This document shows positions 9,001 to 21,000 of a DNA stretch of 27,161 nucleotides, piece by piece. Each line of letters begins with the position of its first letter. Position 1 is the stretch's first letter. This DNA is from CAYRVX01 sp964642165. GTDB taxonomy: Bacteria; Planctomycetota; Phycisphaerae; SM23-33. The notes under the pieces are model-generated. The model saw only the letters and a program-made list of their open reading frames with translations. It did not search any database and was not told where the DNA came from. The translations under genes and the position numbers were made by a program. Where the stretch lies: assembly GCA_964642165.1 (NCBI GenBank), contig CAZXOC010000071.1:1-27161 (forward strand), written 5' to 3'.

Positions 9001-12000
9001 GTCGACGCGGCCACGCCGTCGGCGCCTTCCCTGCTGGGCCAGTACGACCCCGAGTTCTATGTCTACGACATCGAGGTCGCCGGGCGATACGCCTACCTGA
9101 CGGGCGGCAGAAGGATCGATATCGTGGACGTGCTGGTCCCGTCGGCCCCCGGACGGGTCGACTGGGTGGAGACCATTCCGGATTACTTCGGCGTGAACGA
9201 CGTCGCCGTGGACGGCTCGGACATCTACCTGGCCGGGGGCAAGAAGTACTACTCGGGTGGCTGGTGGTACGGCGTGGGCTGCGTCGAGCACGCCAGCGTC
9301 GGGCCCCTACTCGACATCCGGGGCGTTTCGGACCTTGGGGGCAACACCTACCGCCTCGAGATCGGCGAGAGCCCGGAGGAGGCCACCTACTCCCTGAGGA
9401 TCGGCCCGGACGTCCGCGACCTCGCCGGCAACCCGATGGACCAGAACCGCAACGGCCACAACGGCGAGACGTGGGATGATCGGGACACCTACTTCGTTGA
9501 CCTGGTGGTGAACGAGATCACGCTGGGGCCCGTGCGCGACCTTGCCTGCAGCGTCGAAGACAGCAACTTCGTCTTCACCTGGACCGAGCCGGCCGAGGCC
9601 CCCGGACTGGCCGGCTACGAGTACACCTGGGACGGCGGCGGGTGGAATCCCGTCGCCGAGACAACGGTGACGCTGCCCGTCACGGACGGGACGCACACGT
9701 TCACCGTCCGCGCGACGGACACGCAGGGCAGCGGCGGGCCTGCGGTGTCGACGGAGGTCGCCGACGCCATGGCCCCGTCGGCACCGACGGACCTGGCCTT
9801 CACGCCGGACACCGGCATATCGGACGAGGACCGCCTGACGTCAGAGAACGAGCTGGCCTTCACGTGGTCGCCGTCGTCCGACGCCAGCGGCATCGCCCGT
9901 TACGAGTACCGGTGGGACAGCGACGGGTGGACCTCCGTCGGCGGCCAGGCGAGCGCGGAGATCGTGGCGCTGGAAGGCGCCCACACGTTCGCCGTCCGGG
10001 CGGTCGACGGCGCAGGCAACGCCGGCGGCGCGTCCTCCCTCGACCTGACGGTCGATCTGACCGGGCCGCAGATCCTCTCCCACTCGCCGGCCGGGACGCC
10101 CGAATCCATCGACCACGTGGACGTGACCTTCGATGAGGCCATCGACCCGGGGACCTTCACAGCCGACGACGTCTCGATGCCCGCCGTGGAGTGGGTCGAT
10201 GCCCACGGCCTCACGGCCGGGGCCGACGACGTGACGGCCGCCAACGGGCTCGTCTACCTGGTGGACGACCGCGGGGCGGAAGGCCTGCACTTCACTATCC
10301 TGGACTTCAGCGCGCCGTCCGGCCCGGTCGTGATCGGCTCCTGCCCGGTGAGCTTCCGTGCCAGCGACATCGAGGTGGCCGGTTCCCACGCGTACGTGGC
10401 CGCCGACTATTCGGGCGTACAAGTCATCGACGTGAGCGACCCCTCCGACCCGAGGTGGGCGGGCGAGTTCCGATGGGGGGGCGCGCAGTTCCGGGGCCTG
10501 GAGGCCGTCGGATCGCGACTCTACGTGGCCGCCTACAGCTACGTGCTGATCCTGGATATCTCTACACCGGCGAGCCCGAGGCAACTGGACGGCTACTCCG
10601 GCAACGCGGGGGGGCAGCTCCACGACGTCGCCGTGGCGGGCTCGCTGGCCTTCCTCGCCAACCAGTCCGTCGGCGAGCTGGACATCATGGATGTCTCCAC
10701 GCCGTCCTCGATCAACCTGGTGAAGCGCTACAGCCTCGGCTACCAGGTCCGCGCCGTCGAGGCCGTCGGCTCGACCGTTTATGTGGGCACGGCGGGCGAC
10801 GGGCTGTGGATCCTCGACGTGTCGGACCCGGCCGCCCCGTCTCTGGTCGGGAAGTACGACGCGCCGGATGCGAAGAACCTTTACGACGTGGACGTGGTCG
10901 GCTCGGTGGCGTACCTGACGAGCAACGGCAATGACGGGTCGTTCGTCGTGGACGTGTCGGACCCCGCCTCCCCGAGGCTGCTGGAGCGGTACGGCACGGA
11001 GGACATGCAGGTCCTGGACGTGGCCGTCGACGGCGCCGACATCTTCCTCAGCGAGCACAGCGCCACCAGCGGCACGTACCTCGTGACGCACCTTGACGAG
11101 CTGGCGCGGCCGCAGGTCGGAGACATCTCCCACGTGGCGGACAACACCTACCGCATCGACCTGTCCGGCGCGCTGCCGAACCGCACGTACAGCCTGTGGA
11201 TCGGCCCCAGCGTGGGCGACCTCGCCGGCAACGCGATGGACCAGGACGAGAACGGCACCAACGGCGAGGAGGCCGACGCCTACGAGGTCACGTTCACCAT
11301 CGACAAGCCCGTCCCCGGCTCCGTGCGCGACCTGGGCTACGTGGTCGAGGCGGGCTACGTGCTCTCGTGGGCCGAGCCGACCGAGCTGAACGGCCTCGTG
11401 GGCTACGAGTACCGCTGGGACCTCTACCCGTGGACGTTCACCGCCGAGACGACCGTCACGCTGCCGATCACGGACGGCCCGCACACGTTCACCGTTCGCG
11501 CGATCGACGACGTCGGCAACCTGGGCGAGGCCTCGTCGATCGGCGTGGCGGACGTGACGCCGCCGTCGCCGCCGCCGGGCCTGTCCATGGCTGACGATAC
11601 CGGAGATTCTTCCAGCGACCGCCTGACTCGGGACGACGAGCTGGACTTCACGTGGGGCGAGTCCGCCGACGCCAGCGGCATTGCCGGCTACGAGTACCAG
11701 TGGGACGACGGCGCCTGGGAGCCGGCGGCCGGGATGGCCGCGACGCTCCCGGCACCGGAGGGCGAGCACACGTTCGCCGTTCGCGCCGTCGACAACGCCG
11801 AGAATGCCGGCGAGGGCGCCACGCTGGCGGTCATGGTGGACCGGACGGCCCCCAGCAAGGTCACCGGGCTCGTCATGACCAACGACACCGGCACCTCGCC
11901 GGACGACGGGCTCACCCACGAGACCCGCCCGGCGTTCTCCTGGACTGCCGCCACCGACGCCAACGGCATCTGGCGGCACCAGTATGGCCTGGACGGCGAG

Positions 12001-15000
12001 GGCTGGTGGGGCGACGTCTACGGCACGTCCGTGCAGCTCTGGTACACCGATCCGGGCCCGCACACCCTCGAGATCCGCGCGGTGGACAGGGCCGGCAACA
12101 CCGGCCAAGCGGAGTCCATCGACTTCACGATCGATACCACCGGCCTGCAGATCGTCGCCCACGACCCGGACGGCACGGTCACGTCGATCGACCACATCGA
12201 CGTGATCTTCAGCGGGGAGATCGACCCGGCCACCTTCACCGTCGACGACGTCCGGACGCAGAACCCGCGCCTCGTGAGCTCCTATGCCGCCGACGGCGAA
12301 GTGGACGACTGGTACCTCGACATGGTGGCGGCCGGCCCGCTGGTCTACGTCACTGCCGAGATCGATGACGAGTACACACTGCTCATTGTGGACATGTCCG
12401 CGCCGTCCGGGCCGGAGCTCATATGCTCCTACGCCCTGCCGAATGAGGCCTACGACCTGGCGGTCGCCGGTTCGTACGCCTACGTCGCCTGCTACGGCGA
12501 CCTCGTGATCCTGGACGTCTCCACGCCGTCGGCGCCGGTGTGGGCGGGGGAGTACAACACGGCGTCCGGGAACGAAGTCGAATGCGTGGAGGTGGTGGAC
12601 TCGCTGGCCTATCTCGGCGTGTACAATGAGGGGCTCGTGGTCCTGGACGTCTCCACGCCGTCGGCGCCGACGCAGGTCGGCTCCTACCCGTGCCGCCCTG
12701 TGAGCCTCGCGGTCGACGGGTCGCTGGTCTTCGTGGCGGACGGCGGCGAGCGCGTCGTCAGGATCATCGACGCATCGACGCCGTCGGCGCCGTCGCTGGT
12801 CCGGACCATCAACGTCGGCGCCTGGGTGGATGACCTGAAGGTCGCCGGCTCCCAGCTCTACCTGGCGACCGGCAGCGACGGGCTTTGGGTCATGGACGTC
12901 TCAACGCCCTCCTCGCCCTCGCTGCTGGGCAAGTTCAGCCTGCCGGACACGTCGAGCTTCGCGGACGTGGAGATCGCCGGGGCCCTCGTCTACGTGATGG
13001 ATGACTCCTACGACCGCCTGCACGTCGTGGACGTATCCACCCCCGCCTCCCCCGCGCTGCTCGGAACATATGATCCGGGGCGTTACGACCTGGAGGTCGG
13101 CGCTGTTGCCGTCTCCGACTCGGCCGTCTACGCCTTCGAGAGCGACTACTACGACTACTACCGCGTCTCGCAGTTTCGCCCGACGGGGCCGGTGGAGGTC
13201 GCGGCGATCTCCCACGTGGCCGACAATACGTACCGGCTGGAGCTGGCGAGCGGCCTACCGATCGACTCGTACGCCGTCAAGATCGGCCCGGACGTCCGCG
13301 ACATCGCCGGCAACCTGATGGACCAGAACGAGGACGGCTACAACGGCCGAGCGAAGGACGTCTACGAAGCCAGCTTCACCGTCCAGAAGCCCGCTCCCGG
13401 GCCGGTGCGCGACCTGCACTATGTGATCGACGCGGGCTACGCGCTCTCGTGGGCCGAGCCGACCGAGCCGCACGACCTCGTGGGCTACGAGTACACGTGG
13501 GACGGCGGCGAGTGGGTCTTCGTGTCCGAGACGAGCGTCACGCTGCCGATCGAGGACGGCCCGCACACGTTCGCCGTCCGCGCGACCGACGACGTCGGCA
13601 ACACCAGCGAGGACTCGTCGATCGGCGTGCCCGACGTGGTGGCGCCGCCGGAGACGACGGGTCTGGCCATGGCCGAAGACACCGGCGCGTTCCCCGACGA
13701 CGGCCTGACCAACGACGACGAGCTCGTCTTCACGTGGGACCAGACGCCGGACGCCAGCGGCATCGGCCGCTACGAGTACCAGTGGGCCGGCGACGATTGG
13801 GCATCCGCGGCCGAGGCGACGGTGACGGTGTCGGCGTCCGAAGGCGTCCACACGTTCGCCGTCCGGGCGGTCGATGGCGCCGGCAACGTCGGCGACGCGT
13901 CGTCCGTCGAAGCGACCGTCGACCTGACCCCCCCGGCCATCCTCGACCACTCGCCGAAGGGCCTGGTCCTCGAGCCCATCGACCACGTGGACGTGACCTT
14001 CGACGACGCGATCGACCCGTCTTCCTTCACGACGGACGACCTCGCGCTGATCGGCCCGGGCGGGCCCGTCGCCGACGCGGGGCTGTCGATCACGCCCCTC
14101 GAGGACAACGCCTACCGGATCGGCTTCAACCCGCAGGCGGCCGGGGGCGTCTATCACGTCGCGATCTCGAACGAGATCGACGACCTGGCGGGCAACCGCA
14201 TGGCCGAGGGGTACGAGGCGGGCTTCGAGCAGACCCGGGCGGACCTGGAGGTCAGGGACCTCGCCGCCACGAGCGCCTCGCCCGGCGGGGACGTGCAGGT
14301 GAGTTGGAGGACGCTCAACACGGGCGTCGATCCCGCCGCCGAAAGCTGGTCGGACGGCATCTACCTGTCGTCCGACGCGATCTGGAGCGGGGACGACCTG
14401 CTGCTGGCGAGCGTGCCCGGCGGGCCGCTGGCGGGGCTCGGGGAGTACCCCCGCAGCGAGACCGTCGCCCTGCCCATGCGCGACGCCTACGGCTTCCTCC
14501 TTGTCCGGGCGGATCACGGAAACGCCCAGCCCGAGACGCGCGAGGACAACAACGACGCCTCGACCGCGCTGGCGATCGACTGGCCCGATCTGGCGGTGGA
14601 CCCGGACAGGACCCAGGCCCCCGCATCGGCGAGTCCGCAGGAGACGATCCAGGTGTCCTGGACCGTCCAGAACACGGGCCCGGGCTGGGCCAGGGCGATG
14701 TGGACCGATCGGATCTACCTGTCCGACGATGCGGACGTCAGCCCGGACGACACGGAGCTCCACAGCTTGGCGGTCGCCGGCGTCAGCCCGCTGAGCCCCG
14801 GCGGGGACTACCAGCGGGCGGCCTCGGTGACGATCCCCGGCGATCGCGCCTCGGGAGACTGCTACCTGCTCGTGGTGACCGATTCGGGCGGCCAGCAGCC
14901 GGAGGGCAACGAGCAGAACAACACCTTCGCCCAGGCGATGGAGATCAGCGCCCCCGATCTACAGGTGACGCTGGACTACTCGCCGCCGGATGCGCGGGCG

Positions 15001-18000
15001 GGGCAGGCCCGCAACTTCCGATGGACGGTCACCAACACCGGCGAGGGGTCCACGGCAGGGCAAACGTGGGTCGACAACGTCTATCTCTCCTTCAACGAGG
15101 AGCTGGGACAGGACTACCTCGTGGGCAGTTTCCCTGCCCCGATGGGCCTCGCCGCGCACGACTCCTACGGGCGGGACGTCCCGGTCACCATCCCGGGGGA
15201 TCTCGTCGGGCGGTACTACGTCTTCGTCGTGACGGACGCCGACGATCAGGTCGCGGAGTACAACGACACGGGCGACGCCGAGGGCAACAACACGAACGAG
15301 GAGGACCCCCCGACGATCCGGGTGGATCCGCCCCCGCAGCCGGACCTCACGGCCACGTTCACCGACACGCCCGCCGGCGCGGTGTCCGGATCCGCGTTCT
15401 CCGTGACATGGGCCGTCCAGAACACCGGCGAAGTCAAGACGACGGAGGGAAGCTGGTTCGACGAGATCTACCTCTCCACCGACACCGTGCTGCAGAAGAA
15501 ATCGGACGTGCGGCTGAAGTCGTTCCGGCACGAAGGCGATCTCGACCCGCTCACCGGCAGCTACAGCCCGACCGAGGACCTCGCCCTGCCGGTGGGGATC
15601 TCGGGCGGCTACTACCTGCTGCTTCTGGCGGACAGCGAGAATCGGGTCTACGAGGGCAACCAGGAACGGGACAACCTGGCCGCGGCCCCGCTCGAAGTGA
15701 CGCTGCAGCCATCGCCCGACCTGGTGGTCTCCGTCGAGGCGCCCGACGGCGTGGCCGGCGAGACCGTGGAGGTGACCTGGACGGCCACCAACAGCGGCAC
15801 CGGGGCCATGGCGGGTCTCTGGCAGGATCGGATCTACCTGTCCCTCGACGACCAGTTGAGTGCCGAGGACATCTACCTTGCCGCCGTCACGACCAGCGGG
15901 AGCCTCGACCCCGGTGGATCCACGCCGCCCCGCGGGCTCGCCGTGACGCTGCCCGACTGGGTCGAGGGAGACTACCACGTCCTCGTCTGGACCGATTCGG
16001 TCAACCAGATTGCCGAATACGGCCCCCTGGCCGAGAGCAACAACGTCGGCTCGGACCCGCTGCACATCACCCGGAGGCCGGCCGACCTGAAGGTCACGGA
16101 GATCATCCCGCCGCAAGGCGCCCACTCCGGTCAGCGGGTCGAGGTGAGCTGGAAGGTGAAGAACGTCGGCGCCGGCGCCGCCGGCCGGAAGCTGCCGCAG
16201 TGGCGCGACCGCGTGTACTTCTCGACGGACGACTCCCTGGACGAGGGCGAAGATACGCTCGTGGGGGACATCGCCCACCTGGGCAGGCTCGCGCCGAACG
16301 AAGTGTACGTGGGAAGCTGCTCCCTGGACCTGGCCGACGGGATCGAGGGAACCTTCTACCTGTTCGTCAGGACCGACGCCGACAACGACGTGTACGAAGG
16401 CGACGGGGAGGACAACAACACCTTCCCCGTTCCGCCGGAGGCCCCGGCGTCGTTCGAGGTGGAGCTGGCGCCGCCGCCGGATCTCCAGGTCGATACCGTG
16501 GCCCTGGCGATGGAGCCCGAATGGAGCGGCCAGCTCATGTCGGTGACTTGGACCGTCGCCAACCGCGGCCCGGGACCGACCGTGAGCGATTCCTGGCAGG
16601 ACGCGGTGTACCTGTCCGCCGACACTTCGTTCGACCCGGCCCAGGACACCCACCTGGGCAGTCTCCTGCACTTCGGTGCCTTGGGAACGACGGAGGGCGT
16701 CGACGACCGCTACAGCCGCACCGCGACGTTCACGGTGCCGGCCGACCTCGAGGGGACCTACTACGTCCTCGTGGTCGCCGACGAGCGGAACGACGTCTAC
16801 GAGCACGCGGCGGAGGGCAACAACGTTTCGGATGCCGCGCCGCAGATCGACGTGGCCGTCCCGGCGTACGATCTGGCCGTGACCAACGTGCGGACGTCCG
16901 GCGAGCCCTGGTCGGGCCGGCCCGTCACCGTCCTGTGGGACGTGACGAACGCCGCCGACGCCCCGATGCCCGTGGGCCTGGATTCCTGGTACGACAGCGT
17001 ATACCTGTCGACGGACACCGAGTTCGATCCCGACGAGGACACCCGCCTCGGCAGCTGGTCCCGACACGGCACGCTGGGGGCGCACGAGGGCTATCCCGCC
17101 GACAGGGTGGTCTCCCTGCCCAACGGCATCGAGGGCCGGCACTACCTCTTCGTGAGAGTCGGCGAGCCCTGTCCGTGCGTCGAGGGCGACGAACAGAACA
17201 ACGTCGCCTTCGCCGCGATCGACGTGTCGCTGACGCCTTCGGCGAACCTGGTGGTCGCCGCCGAGGCGCCATCGGAGGGCTGGTCCGGACAGGACGTCAC
17301 CGTCTCCTGGACCGTGACGAACGCCGGGCCGGGGGCGACGAGCCTCTCATACTGGCTCGACACGGTGGCCCTCTCCGCGGACGCCGAGATCGGCTCCGAT
17401 CTGGTAACGGTGAATGTCTGGCATGACGAAGCGCTGGAGCCAAGCGGCGACTACAGGGAATCCGTCACGTTCTCGCTGCCGGCGAGCATCTCCGGCAGCT
17501 ACTACGTCGTCGTCGCCGCCGACCGGGACGGCTACGTGTGGGAGAACGAGCCCGGCGAGGATGACAACGTGGCCGCCCTCCCGATCGAGGTCCACTTCGC
17601 CGGCTCCCCGGACCTCCGCGTCACGTCGGTGAACGCCGACCGGATCGCCTGGTCCGGCCAGGACATCACCATAGGCTGGCAAGTAACCAACAAGGGCAGC
17701 GCCGCCGCCGGCCCGGACGCCTGGGTGGACCGGGTCTACCTCTCGCAGGACGGCCAGCTCGACGAGGAAAGCGACCTCTTCTTCGGCCAGGTGATCCACA
17801 GGGGCCTGCTGCCGGCCGACCGGTCCTACCCCGCCAGCCATACCGCGGCCGCGCCCCACGGGGTCGAGGGATCGTATACCGTATTCGTCGTGACCGACGC
17901 CGCGGACGAGGTCCTCGAATTCCAAGCCGAGGGCAACAACGTGCGGTCGTTCGCAGCCGAGATCAACCTGACGCCTCCACCGGACCTCGAGACGAGCGAC

Positions 18001-21000
18001 GTGGAGGTGGTATGGCCGGGCGACCCGCCGCAGGAGATCCTCGCCGGGCAGACCATCACGCTGGCCTGGAAGGTGACGAACGCGGGCGGCGGCGCCACGA
18101 AGCGGAGCCTCTGGCAGGACGCCGCCTATCTGTCGCTGGACACGGCTCTGGACAAGGAGACGGACCAGTACCTCGGCTACCTCGAGCATCAAGGCATGCT
18201 GGGGCCCGGCGACGACTACACGGCCGAGGAGGCCTTCCGGCTGCCGACCGGCTTCGCGGGCGACTACTACGTCCTCCTGGCAACGGACTCCACGAACGCC
18301 CTGTTCGAGCACACGGCCGAGGGCAACAACGTCGCCTTCGCCGCCGCGCCGCTGCACATCGTCCTGCCCGGCGCGGTGGACCTCGTCGTGACGGACGCCC
18401 AGGTGCCCCTCAGCGCCAATCCCGGGCGGCCCGCGACCGTCAGCTACACGGTCCTGAACGACTCAGGCGCGGCGACGGTGGGCGGCTGGTGGGATTCGCT
18501 GTACCTCTCCACCGACGAGCAGTGGGACCTCTCGGACACCTTCGTCACGACGGTGCAGCACACCGCCGCGCTGCCGGCCGGGCAAAGCCGCTCGATCACC
18601 CGAACGTTCGATCTGCCCGGCGTCGTGCCCGGCGACTACTACCTGATCGTCCGGAGCGACACGTACAACCAGATCGTGGAGCTGGCGGCCGGCGGCGAGG
18701 GCAACAACGTCTTCACCTCGGCCACGACGATCCACGTGGACGTTGCCGAGCTGCCGCCCGGGGCGGTGGTCAGCGGCACGCTGCGTTCCGCCGACAGGAG
18801 CGACCTGTACCGCGTCGAGCTGCCCGCGGAGAAGAACCTGTGGCTCACGCTCGATGCCTCCGCCGAGGCGGGGTTCAACGAGATCTACGCGGCGCTCGGG
18901 CGCATCCCAACGCGGTCGGACTACGACTACGTCGTCTCGAAGCGTTCGCCGGACGTGGAGCTCGTCGTGCCCGGAACGGACACGGCGTGCACGTACTACG
19001 TGCTGGTCTACGCAGCGCAGATCGACGGGGACAGCGTCGGGTACGATCTCCATGCCGCCACCGCCGGGCTGAAGCTCTTCGAGGTCTCGCCGAACCGACA
19101 CGGCACCAGCGTGGACACGGTGATGATGCTGACCGGCGCGGGCTTCGATCCGGAGACCGTCGCCGCGCTGGTCGCCGCGGACGGAACGGCCTACCCGGCG
19201 GTCGAGACCGAATGGCGCTCGCGCGGGCAGATGACGGCAAGATGGGCCGCCGAGACGGTCCCGCCGGGGCTCTACGCCGTCCGGGCCACCGTGCCGGGCG
19301 GGGAGTCGTCCGAGCTGCCCGACGCCTTCGAGATGGTCGAGGGCGGCGTCGTGTCGATCGAGACCCGCCTGATCGTGCCGCAGAAGGTCGGCTATCACCT
19401 CGCGGCGACGATCTTCATTGACTGCGTCAACACCGGCCTGGTGACCGCCCCCGCGCCGCTGCTGGTCTTCGGCGCCTACCAGCTCGGGAACCGAGGCGCC
19501 TTCCTGACGTTGGAGGAGTCCTTGGGAGGCCGCGACCTGTCCGCCGGGGCGCTTCCGGAGGGCTACCGTTATGCCCTCCAGGTCCTGGTCAGCGGCCAGA
19601 CGTCGGGCCTGCTCCAGCCCGGCGAACGGGCCAGGATCCCCGTCTACTACTGCGGGTGGGAGAAACCGTGGGCGATGGGATATCCCCTGATCGTCTTCAC
19701 GGTCTCCGAGGCAAAGGACCTGCCCGAGCCGGTCGACTGGCTGGAGGTGGAAGACCAGATCCGCCCGGGCGGCGTGGCCCGGGAAGTCTGGGACGCGTGG
19801 TTCGGCAAGCTCACCGAGCAGGTCGGGCCGACGTGGGACCTGTACCTGGCGTCCGTCCGGCAGAACGCGCTCCGGATGGAGCAGCTCGGCCAGCGGACCC
19901 ACGACGTTCGCGATCTCTTCTACGTCGAGCTCCAGAGGGCCATGGTCGGCGGCGGGGCGTCGATCATCGGCCGCGTCGCCAACGCCGACCGTCCGGCCGC
20001 GTTCATGAAGGGCATCGAGGTCGTTGCCCGTAATACGGACGGGTCGGGCGCCGTTCGCGCGACCACGCTCGACGCCGACGGGCGCTTCGTCACGCCGCTG
20101 CTGCCGCCCGGCACGTACGAGCTGGCGGTCGAGGGCAACTGGTACCTCGCCGAGCCCGTCCAGGTGACGCTGGGATATCACGAGGACCTGTACGGCGTGG
20201 AACTGGCCGTCCGCGAAGGCGCGAGCGTTCGCGGGCAGGTCACCGACGCCGCCCTGAGCTGGCCGGCTGCCGGGGCCGCCGTCGTCGCGACCAACATCGA
20301 GACCGACCACTCGGCCACGGCGTTCGTGGACGAGGACGGCCACTACGAGATCCTGGGACTGCCCGCCGGAACCTACGACGTCCGCGCGTCGCTACCCGGC
20401 ACCGTGCAGCAGTCGGTCGAGGGCCTCGCCCTCGCGGCGGGCGACGAGGCCCGCGGCGTCGACTTCGCGCTCGCCAGCGCCGGGGCCGTTGCCGGAACCA
20501 TCACGGACGCCACGACGGGGGACCCGATCGCCGGTGTGACGGTTGTTGCCGAGGCCGCCGATGTCGGGAGCCTGGCGGCTACCACGGACGAAGGCGGCCG
20601 GTACGTTGTGCGTCGGCTTGCCAGCGGGGAATGGACGCTCTCGGCGGTGAGCACCACGCACCTGTCGCCGGAGCCGGCTACGCTGACGGTCGCGGCCCCG
20701 GCCGTCGTCACGTGGGACGTGCAGCTCGCGGCCGGCGGGGCTGTCGCGGGCACGGTGACCGACGGCGCGGGCGCCGGAGTCGAGGGGGCCTACGTCGAGG
20801 CCGTTCCCGACGACCCGGACGGCACTGGCACCTCGACGGAGACAGACGAGAGCGGTGCCTACCACCTCGGGCCCTTGGCGGAGGGGACGTACACGATCAC
20901 GGTTGCCTCCGGGTCGCATCAGGCTGCGAGCACGGCGGGCGTGGCTGTTGTCCCGGGCCGGACCGTCGAGGACACGGACTTCGCGCTCGCCGATGGCCTG

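Noticed and set aside
6040..9291. Antisense open frame of 1083 codons inside the giant gene
   Set aside because: It mirrors the coding frame in GC-rich DNA. The translation is dominated by V, D, R, G and A with no domain and no ribosome binding site, while the sense strand has clear domains throughout.
7960..14232. Could the tandem units be a CRISPR-like or DNA repeat array
   Set aside because: The repetition is at protein-domain scale with diverged codons; no short regularly spaced identical DNA repeats are present.
13449..17426. Second-frame plus-strand open frame of 1325 codons
   Set aside because: The product is an Arg/Gly/Pro/Ala-rich shadow of the CARDB array with no motif; stops are rare in this frame because of GC content.
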